This document shows, piece by piece, positions 34,558 to 43,511 of a DNA stretch of 64,000 nt (its first letter is position 1; each line of letters starts with the position of its first letter). The notes below the pieces were generated by a model that was given only the letters and a program-made list of their open reading frames with translations, was not told the DNA's origin and did no database searches. The position numbers and the translations under genes are program-made. Location: positions 1 to 64,000 of the forward strand of contig NZ_JAPYPS010000013.1 of assembly GCF_029937575.1 (NCBI RefSeq), read 5' to 3'. The stretch comes from Nocardioides sp. GTDB lineage: Bacteria > Actinomycetota > Actinomycetes > Propionibacteriales > Nocardioidaceae.

Positions 34558-35733
34558 TCAGGACGTCCGCGGGAAGCGGAAAAGCTCGCGGGCGTTGGTC
34601 TCGGCGATCTTGGTGACGACGTCGTCGGGCACGTCGGCCAGGACCTCGCCGGCGCGCTTGCGGCTGTTGGGCCAGTTGGAGTCGGAGTGGGGGTAGTCGA
34701 TCTCGAGCATCACCTTGTCGTGACCGATGAGGTCGAGGTTCTTCACCCCGAACTCGTCGTCGATGAAGCAGCCCCACAGGTGCTTCTTGAACAGCTCCGA
34801 GGGTCGGCTGTCGAAGTCGATGTTCTTCATGTAGTGCCGGTGGCGCTCCCAGACGAAGTCGGACCGCTCGAGGATGTAGGGGATCCAGCCGATGCCACCC
34901 TCGGCAAGTGAGAACTTCAGATTGGGGTGCCGCTGCAGCGCACCGGAGAAGAGCAGGTCGACCGTCGTCCACATCAGGTTGCTGGAGAACAGTGTGATCG
35001 CGACGGCGAACGGGGCGTCCGGCATCCGCATCTGTCCGGGCACGGCCTGCATGCCGGAGAAGGAGAACCCGGGAACGTACCCGGAGGAGCCGAAGTGCAG
35101 GGAGAGCACCATGTCGGTCTCCTCGCAGGCCCGGAAGAAGGGGGTCCACTCCTCGCTGTGAAAGCTGGGGAGGCCGAGCGGGACAGGGCTGTCGGGGAAC
35201 GAGATGGTTCGCGACCCCATGGCCGCGGTCCGGTAGACCTCGGCCGTGGCGAGCTCGATGTCCCAGATCGGGACGATGCTCATGGGGATGTAGCGGTCCG
35301 GGTAGGCCTGGCACCACTCCTCGGCGTAGTAGTCGTTCCATGCCTGCACCCCGAGGTGGGCGAGCTCCTTGTCCTCGGCGCGGAAGAAGACGCCACCGCC
35401 GAAGCCCGGGAACGACGGGAACAGCATCGCGGCCTGGACGCCGTCGAGGTCCATGTCCTTGACGCGGGCGGCCGGGTCGTAGCACCCGGGGATCATGTCC
35501 TCGTAGCGAACGGGGTCGAGCCCCCACTCCTCCGGCGGCTTGCCGGCGACCGCGTTCAGTCCGACGGTCGGGAAGACGTTGCCGTCGTAGACCCAGATGT
35601 GCTTGTCGTCCTTCTCGATGATCCGCGGGCCACGCTCCTTGAACTTCTCCGGCAGACGGTCCTGCCAGACGCGGGGGTGCTCGATGAGGTGGTCGTCGAC
35701 CGACACGATCTGGTGGTGCTCCTGCAGCGGCAT
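34558..35733 (-). CDS. Amidohydrolase_2 family metal-dependent hydrolase
   Basis: The 391-residue TIM-barrel protein opens with QIVSVDDHLIEHP, where the Asp-x-His pair replaces the classic HxH. Other landmarks are GVQAAMLFPSFPG, LHFGSSGYVPGFSFSG, SLAEGGIGWIPYILERSDFVWERHR and MLEIDYPHSDSNWPNS, the Asp/His near the metal. The family includes ACMSD-type decarboxylases and lactone/ring hydrolases; it is common in actinobacterial acyl-CoA islands. It is divergent from the 35857 gene around an island palindrome. Confidence 0.8.
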   Translation of the reverse strand: MPLQEHHQIVSVDDHLIEHPRVWQDRLPEKFKERGPRIIEKDDKHIWVYDGNVFPTVGLNAVAGKPPEEWGLDPVRYEDMIPGCYDPAARVKDMDLDGVQAAMLFPSFPGFGGGVFFRAEDKELAHLGVQAWNDYYAEEWCQAYPDRYIPMSIVPIWDIELATAEVYRTAAMGSRTISFPDSPVPLGLPSFHSEEWTPFFRACEETDMVLSLHFGSSGYVPGFSFSGMQAVPGQMRMPDAPFAVAITLFSSNLMWTTVDLLFSGALQRHPNLKFSLAEGGIGWIPYILERSDFVWERHRHYMKNIDFDSRPSELFKKHLWGCFIDDEFGVKNLDLIGHDKVMLEIDYPHSDSNWPNSRKRAGEVLADVPDDVVTKIAETNARELFRFPRTS

Positions 35734-35795
35734 GGCGGATCCGTCTCCCTGGATTGATGGGTGGATGTGCTGGACATGTGGTGTGAGTCACGTCC

Positions 35796-35824
35796 ACCAT
35801 AGAGGCAGTTGACGATTTCGTCAC
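35796..35824 (-). promoter_or_regulatory. Island palindrome with leftward promoter
   Basis: TTGACGATTTCGTCAC at 35809-35824 matches 11 of 12. Read leftward, GTGACG is followed after 17 bp by TATGGT (rc of 35796-35801), a good -10 for the amidohydrolase. The rightward -10 is poor. Confidence 0.65.
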
Positions 35825-35856
35825 CTACCCGTCAGGATTCTCTCCAGGAGGCTGCG

Positions 35857-36141
35857 ATGAGTGAACCGACCCCGGTCGAGCGCGAGGACGAGGACGACCA
35901 CGACCTGCTCACCTACGGCGAGGCGGGCTTCCGCCTCTACGAAGCAGTACGTGACCAGCGAGCCCTGGTACAGCGGCTTCGCGAAGCCGGGTCGCCTGGG
36001 ATCGACGCAGCCGAGGCGCGTTTGAGCGGCTTGCAGGAGGCGGCCGACCGCAACTCTCGCCAACCGATCAACGACGAGAACTTCGAGCGGTTCTTCGGGT
36101 ACCCGGGGTTCGCCAAGCGCAATACGAAGGGTCAGGACTGA
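35857..36141 (+). CDS. Small conserved-looking protein of catabolic island, unknown function
   Basis: Starts at ATG 35857, behind a good ribosome site (CAGGAGG), not at the track start 35809. The 94 residues are acidic at the front (EREDEDDHDLL), then TYGEAGFRLYEAVRDQRALVQRLREAG and a helical remainder ending FFGYPGFAKRN. Its position, first before an acyl-CoA dehydrogenase pair and six bases from it, suggests an accessory or assembly role. No domain is recognised. Confidence 0.65.
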   Translation: MSEPTPVEREDEDDHDLLTYGEAGFRLYEAVRDQRALVQRLREAGSPGIDAAEARLSGLQEAADRNSRQPINDENFERFFGYPGFAKRNTKGQD

Positions 36142-36146
36142 CGACG

Positions 36147-37274
36147 GTGTCAACTTCGCTGGACGTCGCCCCGGGGCCGGTCTCGACGCTCGATGAGCTG
36201 CGCGGGGAGGTCCGGGCGTTCCTCGCCGGCCAGACGTTCACCCCGCGGTGCGACCCCTGGGTGCGCGGCTTCGACCCGGGCTTCTCCCGAGCCGTGGGGG
36301 AGCGGGGCTGGATCGGGATGACCTGGCCGACCGAGCGCGGAGGTGGAGGCTCCTCGAACGTCGAGCGGTGGGTGGTGGCTGAGGAGTTGCTGCGCGCGGG
36401 CGCGCCGGTGGCCGGCCACTGGACGGCCGACCGCCAGACCGGCCCCTCGTTGCTCCGCTTCGGCACGCCGGCCTTGCAGGCTGAGCTGCTCCCCGCAATC
36501 CGGCGTGGGGAGGTCGTCGTCGGGCTCGGGATCAGCGAGTCGGAGGCCGGCTCCGACCTGGCCGCCCTGCGCACCGGCGCCAAGCGTGTCGACGGAGGGT
36601 GGGAGATCAGCGGCACCAAGATCTGGTCGTCCTCGGCTCACCACGCCACGCATGTCTACGTCTTGGCTCGCACTGACTCCTCGGGCTCACGGCACGACGG
36701 GATGACCGAGTTCCTGATCGACGCCGGCGCTGCGGGCCTGGAGGTGCGCCCGATTCTGGACCTCACCGGCGAGCACCACTTCAACGAGATGTACTTCGAC
36801 CGGGTCTTCGCACCCGACGCGCGCGTCCTCGGCGAGGTCGGTGCCGGCTGGAAGCAGATCACCGACCAGCTTGCCTTCGAGCGCGGCGGGCCGGATCGCT
36901 ACCTGAGCACCTACCCGCTGGTGCGCGCCATGCTGCGCCGGCTGCGACGTGCGCCGGACCGGGCGGCTACCGAGCGTCTGGGGGCTCTCACCGCTCGGCT
37001 GCTCGGGCTGAGACGCCTCGGGCTGGAGTTGGCCCACGAGCTCGACTCTGGCCGGGCGCCGAGCCAGAAGGGGGCTCGGCTCAAGCTGCTCGGCACGCTC
37101 TTCGAGCAGGACGTAGTGGAGACGGCGCGCTACGTCCTCGATGTCTGCGGGGCCGAGCCTGAGGACCTCGCCCTGTTGCACGACGCCATCCAGGTGGCAC
37201 CCGGAGCGACCATCCGCGGCGGCACCAGCGAGATCATGCGCACCGTCGTGGCGAGAGCAGAGGTCGGCCGATGA
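36147..37274 (+). CDS. Acyl-CoA dehydrogenase, alpha-type of a pair
   Basis: The 375-residue ACAD has VVGLGISESEAGSDLAALRTGAKRVDGGWEISGTKIWSS (flavin/substrate loop, about residues 120-160), a helical C-terminal domain and GGTSEIMRTVVA at the end, binding the FAD ADP part. Introduces a 2,3 double bond into an acyl-CoA. The next gene is a shorter ACAD-like partner overlapping by four bases, as in alpha2beta2 enzymes such as ChsE4-ChsE5 of cholesterol side-chain oxidation. GTG start. Confidence 0.88.
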   Translation: MSTSLDVAPGPVSTLDELRGEVRAFLAGQTFTPRCDPWVRGFDPGFSRAVGERGWIGMTWPTERGGGGSSNVERWVVAEELLRAGAPVAGHWTADRQTGPSLLRFGTPALQAELLPAIRRGEVVVGLGISESEAGSDLAALRTGAKRVDGGWEISGTKIWSSSAHHATHVYVLARTDSSGSRHDGMTEFLIDAGAAGLEVRPILDLTGEHHFNEMYFDRVFAPDARVLGEVGAGWKQITDQLAFERGGPDRYLSTYPLVRAMLRRLRRAPDRAATERLGALTARLLGLRRLGLELAHELDSGRAPSQKGARLKLLGTLFEQDVVETARYVLDVCGAEPEDLALLHDAIQVAPGATIRGGTSEIMRTVVARAEVGR

Positions 37275-38215
37275 CCTGGAGTGCTGACCTGGCGCCGGTG
37301 GTCGACGACGTCCTGTCCGCCACGCCCCGCGAACGGCTCTGGGAGACCGTCGTCGACCTCGACTGGACCACCGTCGGCGTCGACGAGACCGCCGGAGGCG
37401 CCGGAGGCGACGTGCGCGACCAGGCGGAGCTCGCCGGGGGCGCCGGGCGCCACGCGATCGGGATCCCACTGTGGGAGACCGCTCACGCGGCGTGGGCGAT
37501 GACCCGAGCAGGGCTCGAGCTGCCTGAGCGCGGTCAGCCTGCGGTCGTGGTGACCGACCCCTCCCGCGCGGTCGCGTGGGGCGATCACGACACCGTGGTG
37601 TTGCTGGTGCACGCCGACTCGCTCATGAGAGTCCCGGCGCGATGCAGGATCGCACCCGATTCCGCAACCCTGGCGGGGGAGCCCGCCGGTCTCCTGGACC
37701 TCGACGCCGCGGCCCCGGGCGACATCGGCGGCGTGTCCCTCGATCCCGCTCTGGCCGAGGAGATCCGGGGCCGTGGGGCTCTGCTGCGGGCCGCAGCCCT
37801 TCACGGTGCGATGCACTCAGCCTGTGAGCTCACCCGCGAGCACGTGCAGAGCCGCGAACAATTCGGCCGTCCACTCGCCTCGCACCAGGCCGTCGCCCAC
37901 GCCCTCGCGACCATGGTGCTCGAACGTGACCGTGTCCGGGCCGGCATCGACGAGGCACTGGACCGCGGCGGGCCGGGACCGGCTGAGGCGGCGCGCGCCG
38001 CGGCAGCAGCAGCGGCAGGTCAGGTCGCCTCGGCCGCCCACCAGCTCCTTGGCGCGATGGGAACCACCCGCGAGCACTCCTTGCACCACTTCACCCGACG
38101 GCTGTGGTCGTGGCGTGACGCCGACGGCAGCCAGCACACGTGGGAGCGGCGGGTCGGAGAGCGCGCGCTGGCCGGGGACGACGACGACGCCCTGTGGAGT
38201 CTGGTCACCGGTTGA
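37271..38215 (+). CDS. Acyl-CoA dehydrogenase-like beta-type partner
   Basis: Only 314 residues. It keeps the C-terminal helical domain of ACADs (ALHGAMHSACELTREHVQSREQFGRPLASHQAVAHALA; the FGRPL-x-SHQ motif contacts FAD) and GAMGTTREHSLHHFTRRL, but lacks the GGTSE loop and has a shortened N-terminal domain. This is the pattern of the non-catalytic or complementary subunit of heteromeric ACADs. It overlaps the alpha gene. Confidence 0.8.
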   Translation: MTWSADLAPVVDDVLSATPRERLWETVVDLDWTTVGVDETAGGAGGDVRDQAELAGGAGRHAIGIPLWETAHAAWAMTRAGLELPERGQPAVVVTDPSRAVAWGDHDTVVLLVHADSLMRVPARCRIAPDSATLAGEPAGLLDLDAAAPGDIGGVSLDPALAEEIRGRGALLRAAALHGAMHSACELTREHVQSREQFGRPLASHQAVAHALATMVLERDRVRAGIDEALDRGGPGPAEAARAAAAAAAGQVASAAHQLLGAMGTTREHSLHHFTRRLWSWRDADGSQHTWERRVGERALAGDDDDALWSLVTG

Positions 38216-38439
38216 GCCGGACCTGCCTCGAACGCTGCAGCGGACGCAGCGAGATCTTCGCGTCCTACGTCATCGACCAGCGCGAGACCGACGGCCCCGA
38301 CGGCTACCGGCGCCGTCTCGACGAGGCCAAGGGCGCACTGCCCGACGACCTCGCGATCTGGAACCACCAGGTCTTCGTCGACCCGCCCGCGCTTGCGACG
38401 TGGGCTGACCGACCTGTGCCCCCTCAGGATCGGCTCTGA
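38212..38439 (+). pseudogene. Probable C-terminal remnant of a Rieske-type oxygenase
   Basis: After the beta ACAD stop, a frame with strong coding character reads SEIFASYVIDQRETDGPDGYRRRLDEAKGALPDDLAIWNHQVFVDPPALAT. The DxxIW...PPAL pattern resembles the extreme C-terminus of ring-hydroxylating Rieske oxygenases of the KshA kind. Only a TTG (38212) or GTG (38194) could start it, and no Rieske (CxH...CxxH) domain precedes it. I take it as the leftover of a deletion; a short genuine protein is the alternative. Confidence 0.4.
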
Positions 38440-38515
38440 CCATGTCGTCAGCACTGCGGCAGGGCCTCCCGGGCTCCGACCTCACCGGCGCCTTGAGATT
38501 CACCTCCCGAACTAC

Positions 38516-38544
38516 TTGGCAGTTTCGTCAAGTTTGGCTAGTGT
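38516..38544 (+). promoter_or_regulatory. Island palindrome and promoter of the CaiB operon
   Basis: TTGGCAGTTTCGTCAA matches 10 of 12, and the flanks extend symmetry (ACTTG...CAAGT). TTGGCA as -35, 17 bp spacer and TAGTGT at 38539-38544 form a good promoter 84 bases before ATG 38628. Confidence 0.65.
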
Positions 38545-38627
38545 CCTGAGTCACAGGTGACCGAGACGTCGCCTCGGCCATGCGAACCCGGCGCAACGGT
38601 GCGTCGACCGACCCAAAGGTGCCTGAC

Positions 38628-39857
38628 ATGAACACAGAGCAGACCCCGTCCCCCGTCCTCGACGGAATCAAGGTGGTGGAAGTCGCCGCCTGGACGTTCG
38701 TGCCGACCGCCGGCGCCGTGCTGGCCGACTGGGGCGCCGACGTGATCAAGGTCGAGCACCCCGAGACCGGCGACCCGCAGCGTGCCCTGATCAGCTCCGG
38801 CGTCGTGGCCGGCGCGGGGTCGGTGAACCACTTCGTCGAGCAGCCCAACCGCGGCAAGCGCAGTGTTGGCATCGACATGCGGACCCCGGAGGGCCTCGAG
38901 GTGCTCATGCGCCTGGTCGAGACCGCCGACGTCTTCATCACCAACATGCTCCCGAGCTCGCGCAAGAAGCTCGGGATCGACGTCGACGCGATCCAGGCCC
39001 GCAACCCGAAGATCATCTACGCCCGGGGGAGCGGTTACGGACCCCAGGGGGACGAGGCCGACCGGGGCGCCTACGACCTCGCCGCCTACTGGTCGCGCGG
39101 CGGCATCGCAGACGGCTACACGGGCATCGGTGCGGAGTACCCGCCTGCGCAGCGGCCTGCCTTCGGTGACCTGTTCGGCGGGTTCGCGATCGCCTCGGGC
39201 GTCGCCGCGGCTCTGTTCAAGCGGGAGCGCACCGGCGAGCCGTCGGTCGTCGACGTCTCCCTGCTGCACCTGGCGATGTGGCAGGTCTCGACCGACATCG
39301 TCGGCGCCGGGGTGACCGGCTCCGCCATCCCCAAGTTCGACCTGGCCGACATGCCCAACCCGGTAGCCAACATCTTCCGCACAGGTGACGATCGACACGT
39401 CTCGTTCGTGCTGCTCCAGGCGGACAGGTTCTGGGAGGGCTTCTGCACCCGGATCGGTCGACCCGACATGGTCGCCGACGAGCGGTTCAACGGGATGGGG
39501 CCGCGCTTCGTCAACCGGGCAGAGTGCATCGCCGAGATCCGCGGCGAGTTCGCCAAGCACCCGCTGGAGCACTGGGAGAAGGCCTTCGCCGACTTCGATG
39601 GAGTCTGGGACGTCGTCAAGACGCCGGTCGAGCTGCACTCGGACCCGGCTGCGATCGCCAACGGCTACCTGCCCCAGATCGACTCCGGCAACGGTGACAC
39701 GTTCGCCTTGGTCGACAGCCCGGTCCAGTTCGACCTCCGACCCAACGCCAAGACTCGTGCCCCCGAGCACGGTGAGCACACCGAGCTGGCCCTGGTCGAG
39801 GCGGGCTACGACTGGGACGAGATCGCCGAGCTGAAGAAGACCGGCGCCATCCGATGA
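38628..39857 (+). CDS. CaiB/BaiF family CoA-transferase
   Basis: Complete 409-residue family III CoA-transferase: LDGIKVVEVAAWTFVPTAGAVLADWGADVIKVEHPETGDPQR, ADVFITNMLPSSRKKLGID, and the catalytic Asp in GAYDLAAYWSRGG. It moves CoA between carboxylates and probably activates the island's substrate or an intermediate without ATP. I start at ATG 38628; the track start at 38580 lies in leader. It is the first gene of a rightward run (38628-45807) with tight overlaps. Confidence 0.9.
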   Translation: MNTEQTPSPVLDGIKVVEVAAWTFVPTAGAVLADWGADVIKVEHPETGDPQRALISSGVVAGAGSVNHFVEQPNRGKRSVGIDMRTPEGLEVLMRLVETADVFITNMLPSSRKKLGIDVDAIQARNPKIIYARGSGYGPQGDEADRGAYDLAAYWSRGGIADGYTGIGAEYPPAQRPAFGDLFGGFAIASGVAAALFKRERTGEPSVVDVSLLHLAMWQVSTDIVGAGVTGSAIPKFDLADMPNPVANIFRTGDDRHVSFVLLQADRFWEGFCTRIGRPDMVADERFNGMGPRFVNRAECIAEIRGEFAKHPLEHWEKAFADFDGVWDVVKTPVELHSDPAAIANGYLPQIDSGNGDTFALVDSPVQFDLRPNAKTRAPEHGEHTELALVEAGYDWDEIAELKKTGAIR

Positions 39858-40795
39858 CGGTCCCGTCGGAGGCGAGCGTCGAGGTCGACCCGCACGCGGC
39901 CGCCGTTCACGCGGTGCTGCACTGCAACTTGAACAGCCTCGACGCCGCTGGCGCAGCCGCCTTCTGGGAGCAGCTCGCCTTCACCCGGCGGATGCGCAAC
40001 CAGAGCGACGACACCGATGCCCGGTTCCTCGGACTCGGGGAGCACACCGCCTCCGACACCTGGTTCATGTACGACGTCCGCGGACCGCGCGCGGCCCCGG
40101 CGATCGAGATCTGCGAGTGGACCGACCCGCCCGTCGAGCCGCGGACGCCCGGAGAGGCCGCCCGCGCGGTGGGCTTCACCGGACTCGGTGTCCGCGTCGC
40201 CTCGCTGGGCGAAGAGACCGGGGACTCGGCCTACGTCAGTGAGCAGCCGCGGCACGCGGCCTGGGTGCGTGGGCGGCTGCGCCAGGCCCAGCACGTCGCC
40301 GCACCCGACGGCGTGACGGTCGAGGTCGTCGAGATCGACCCGCCCGCGGGCGATCCGGAGGACCAGGGCGCGGCCTTCTCGCACGCGCGCCTGCGCTGCA
40401 CCGATCTCGAGGCCAGCGTCGCGTGGTACGAGCGACTGGGGTGGCGCGTGGTCGAGCCGAGCGAACCTCGCGTCGACGGGGTCTCGCTCGTGGTCGACGA
40501 GGACCCGACCTTCTCCTTGGAGCTTGAGGTCGACCCCGACGCGGTGCCCTCGACGATGCAGGCCAACACGCAAGGGGTCTTCCGCATCGCCCTCGGGTGC
40601 GAGGACGTGCCCGGGGCGGTGCAGCTGCTGCGGGCCGCCGGCGTCGAGGCGCCCGACGCGGTTTTCACCGCGATGCCGGACGTGCCGACCGGCGGCTTCA
40701 GTGTCGCAGTCCTGCGTGACCCCGACGGCACCATGGTCGAGCTGGTCTCGCGCCCCCGCGCGGAGGTGCGCCGACCGATGGAGCCTGCCGGATGA
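39854..40795 (+). CDS. VOC (glyoxalase/dioxygenase fold) family protein, two domains
   Basis: The 313-residue protein has two betaalphabetabetabeta-type modules: residues 15-120 (VLHCNLNSLDAAGAAAFWEQLAFTRRM) and residues 175-305 (FSHARLRCTDLEASVAWYERLGWRVVEPSEPRVDGVSLVV, AVLRDPDGTMVELVSRP), typical of VOC metal enzymes. Possible epimerase, lyase or extradiol-like activity. It overlaps both neighbours (ATGA), so it is tied to the CaiB and ACAD steps. Confidence 0.8.
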   Translation: MTVPSEASVEVDPHAAAVHAVLHCNLNSLDAAGAAAFWEQLAFTRRMRNQSDDTDARFLGLGEHTASDTWFMYDVRGPRAAPAIEICEWTDPPVEPRTPGEAARAVGFTGLGVRVASLGEETGDSAYVSEQPRHAAWVRGRLRQAQHVAAPDGVTVEVVEIDPPAGDPEDQGAAFSHARLRCTDLEASVAWYERLGWRVVEPSEPRVDGVSLVVDEDPTFSLELEVDPDAVPSTMQANTQGVFRIALGCEDVPGAVQLLRAAGVEAPDAVFTAMPDVPTGGFSVAVLRDPDGTMVELVSRPRAEVRRPMEPAG

Positions 40796-41916
40796 GCATC
40801 TCCGTCGCCGAGCGCGCCGAGCTGCGCGAGGTCGTGCGCCAGCTCGTCGAGAAGCGCTCCTCCGAGCCCGACGTACGCCGGGTCATGGCGTCCTCGACCG
40901 GCCACGACGTCGAGCTGTGGGCCACCATGGCCGGCGAGATCGGTCTGCAGGGACTGGCCGTTCCCGAGGAGCACGGCGGCGCCGGTGCCGGCTGGGCCGA
41001 GGTAGCAGTGGTGATGGAGGAGCTCGGCCGTGCACCGGCCTGTGTCCCCTTCCTGGCCACGGTCGGCTTGGCGCTCCCTGCACTACTCGCCGCCGGCGGC
41101 GAGGCCACGCGGTGGCTCCCCGGGATCGCTGACGGCACCCTCGTCGCGACCGCCGCGGTCTTGGGCGCACCCCGAACCGGACCCGACGACGTGCCGGTCA
41201 CGGCCGAGCGGGTGGGGGGTCAGTGGTTCCTCAGCGGCACCGAGCGCTACGTCCTCGACGGCGGCGGCGCCGACCTGGTGCTGGTGCCAGCATGCAGCGG
41301 TGACCAGGTGGGGCTCTTCGCGCTCGAAGGTGGCCGAGGGCTCAGCGTGGAGACGGTGCGGACCTCCGACCAGACCCGCCGCTTCGCACACCTCACCTTC
41401 GACCACGCACCGGCCGCTGTGGTCGGCGCCGTCGACGACGGGCTGCAGCTGGTGGACCGCGCCCGCGAGATCGCCACCCTGTTGCTGGCCTGGGAGCAGG
41501 TCGGCGGTGCCAGTGCCACGCTCGACATGGCCGTCGCCCACGCCCGCACGCGCCACCAATTCGGCCGTCCGATCGGTTCCTTCCAGGCCGTCAAGCACCT
41601 GTGCGCCGACATGCTCGTCGCCATCGAGACGGCCAGGGCCGCCGCCTGGGGCCTGCTGCGATCGGTCCAGGCCGAGGCCGACGACCTGGGCCTGGTCAGC
41701 GCGATCGCCCGCACGGTGTGCAGCGAGCGCTACGACTTCTGCGCCACCACCAACGTCCAGGTGCACGGCGGCATCGCCTTCACCTGGGAGCACCCCGCCC
41801 ACCTGCACCTCAAGCGGTCCCGTGGCTCCGCCGTGCTGCTGGGCTCCGCGCTCGACAACCGTGAGCTCCTCACCGGCCTGGTTCCGGTGCTCACCACCAC
41901 GAAAGGTTCCGGCTGA
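40792..41916 (+). CDS. Acyl-CoA dehydrogenase, beta-type (FadE-like)
   Basis: ACAD fold of 374 residues: LQGLAVPEEHGGAGAGWAEVAVVMEELGRA, ARTRHQFGRPIGSFQAVKHLCADMLVAIETARAA and TNVQVHGGIAFTWEHPAHLHLKRSRGSA. It lacks the GGTSE loop and the N-terminal SEPxAGSD loop of full enzymes. This class pairs with a longer ACAD, here most likely 43512. Translationally coupled to the VOC gene and, by one base, to the DUF35 gene. Confidence 0.85.
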   Translation: MSISVAERAELREVVRQLVEKRSSEPDVRRVMASSTGHDVELWATMAGEIGLQGLAVPEEHGGAGAGWAEVAVVMEELGRAPACVPFLATVGLALPALLAAGGEATRWLPGIADGTLVATAAVLGAPRTGPDDVPVTAERVGGQWFLSGTERYVLDGGGADLVLVPACSGDQVGLFALEGGRGLSVETVRTSDQTRRFAHLTFDHAPAAVVGAVDDGLQLVDRAREIATLLLAWEQVGGASATLDMAVAHARTRHQFGRPIGSFQAVKHLCADMLVAIETARAAAWGLLRSVQAEADDLGLVSAIARTVCSERYDFCATTNVQVHGGIAFTWEHPAHLHLKRSRGSAVLLGSALDNRELLTGLVPVLTTTKGSG

Positions 41917-42362
41917 TGACTCAAGTGCCCATCGCTCCCGATCTGTTCACCTGGCCCTCGGACGACCCCGCCCTGATCGCAGGTCGCTCCTCGGACGGCG
42001 TGCTCGTATTCCCCTACCGCAAGCAGAAGCTCGTCGAGGGAACTCGCGAGGAGCTGGAGAAGGTCGAGCTGCCCCGCCACGGCACCTTGTGGAGCTTCAC
42101 CACCCAGCGCTTCCGGCCGCCCGCACCGCCATACGCCGGCGCTGACGACGCCGAGAGCTTCGAGCCGTTCACGGTGGGTTACGTCGAGCTGCCCGACGCC
42201 CTGCTGATCGAGGCGCGGCTGACCGAGCCCGATCACGAGAAGCTCTCGATCGGCCAGGAGATGGAGCTGCGGATCGTGCCCTTCGGCACTGACGCCGACG
42301 GCAACGAAACGATGATCTACGCCTTCGCGCCGGTCGGCGCCGCGGATCGAGGAGCGAACTGA
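41916..42362 (+). CDS. DUF35 (OB-fold) protein without zinc-ribbon cysteines
   Basis: The 148-residue protein has the DUF35 layout: rubredoxin-like hook (GRSSDGVLVFPYRKQK), linker, OB fold (GTLWSFTTQRFRPPAPPY, FTVGYVELPDALLIEARLTE, LSIGQEMELRIVPFG). The normal four cysteines are absent. In the steroid pathway a DUF35 domain holds the Ltp2 aldolase in place; here it is next to a thiolase-fold gene that starts in its stop codon, so the two should form a complex. Confidence 0.82.
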   Translation: MTQVPIAPDLFTWPSDDPALIAGRSSDGVLVFPYRKQKLVEGTREELEKVELPRHGTLWSFTTQRFRPPAPPYAGADDAESFEPFTVGYVELPDALLIEARLTEPDHEKLSIGQEMELRIVPFGTDADGNETMIYAFAPVGAADRGAN

Positions 42363-43510
42363 TGAGCACCCCCGACGTCGCCATCATCGGCACCGGCCTG
42401 CACCCGTTCGGCCGCTACGAGGGAAAGTCCGCCTTGCAGATGGGGGAGGACGCGGTCATCGAGGCCCTCGCCGACGCCGGCGTGGCCTGGGAGCAGGTCC
42501 AGGCCCTGTGGGCCTCCAGCATGGAGGTCACCAACCCCGAGGCCATCCTCGGTCTCCTCGGTCGCACGGGCATCCCGGCACGTGCGACGTTCACCGGCTG
42601 CGCGTCCGGCGGCACCGTGCTCGCCCAGGCCGCCAACGCGATCCGCATGGGTGACGCCGACATCACCGTGGCGGTCGGGATGGACAAGCACCCTCGTGGG
42701 GCGTTCTCCGCCCACCCGTCGGTGGCCGGGCTTCCCGACTGGTACGGCGAGGCGGGGTTGTTCCTGACGACCCACTTCTTCGGCCTCAAGGCCAACCGCT
42801 ACCTGCACGACCACGGCATCAGCCACGAGACGCTGGCCCGGGTGGCGGCGAAGGCGACGCGCAACGGCGAGCGCACCCCGCACGCGTGGCGCCGCAAGCC
42901 ACTCTCGGTCGAGGAGATCATGGCCTCGCCGGTGCTGAACTACCCCCTGCGCCAGTACATGTACTGCAATCCCGACGAGGGCGGTGCCGCGGTCGTGCTG
43001 TGCCGCGCCGACCAGGCACACAAGTACACCGACACGCCGCTGTACCTGCGTGCCAGCACGCTGTTCAGCGGCCGGGACGGCGCCTTCGACCTCCTCAGCC
43101 CGTCCCTGCCACTGGCGGCCCAGCCGAGTCCCACCGTGTTCGCCTCGCAGGCCGCCTTCGAGCAGGCCGGCCTCGGGCCGAGCGACGTCGACGTCATCCA
43201 GCTCCAGGACACCGACGCCGGCTCGGAGATCATCCACATGGCCGAGAACGGCTTCTGCGCCGACGGCGACCAGGAGCGCCTGCTGGCCGACGGGGAGACA
43301 GAGATCGGCGGGTCGTTGCCGATCAACACCGACGGTGGCCTGATCGCCAACGGCGAGCCCGTCGGCGCCTCCGGGCTACGCCAGGTCTACGAGCTCGCCA
43401 ACCAGCTGCGGGGCCGCTGCGGCGAGCGGCAGGTCAGCGACGCCAAGGTGGGGTACGCCCAGCTCTACGGATCGCCGGGCACCGCAGCCGTCACGATCGT
43501 CTCCACCTGA
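42362..43510 (+). CDS. Thiolase-fold (lipid-transfer/SCP-x type) protein with altered catalytic residues
   Basis: The 382-residue protein keeps the nucleophile-like Cys (FTGCASGGTVLAQAANAIRMGDAD, about residue 80) but the usual GHP is GEP (INTDGGLIANGEPVGASG), so the catalytic His is missing, and the C-terminal Cys-Gly-Gly is absent (YAQLYGSPGTAAV). It is fused by overlap to the DUF35 gene. It may be a non-thiolytic C-C lyase (retro-aldolase) or a degenerate thiolase. Confidence 0.8.
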   Translation: MSTPDVAIIGTGLHPFGRYEGKSALQMGEDAVIEALADAGVAWEQVQALWASSMEVTNPEAILGLLGRTGIPARATFTGCASGGTVLAQAANAIRMGDADITVAVGMDKHPRGAFSAHPSVAGLPDWYGEAGLFLTTHFFGLKANRYLHDHGISHETLARVAAKATRNGERTPHAWRRKPLSVEEIMASPVLNYPLRQYMYCNPDEGGAAVVLCRADQAHKYTDTPLYLRASTLFSGRDGAFDLLSPSLPLAAQPSPTVFASQAAFEQAGLGPSDVDVIQLQDTDAGSEIIHMAENGFCADGDQERLLADGETEIGGSLPINTDGGLIANGEPVGASGLRQVYELANQLRGRCGERQVSDAKVGYAQLYGSPGTAAVTIVST

Positions 43511-43511
43511 A

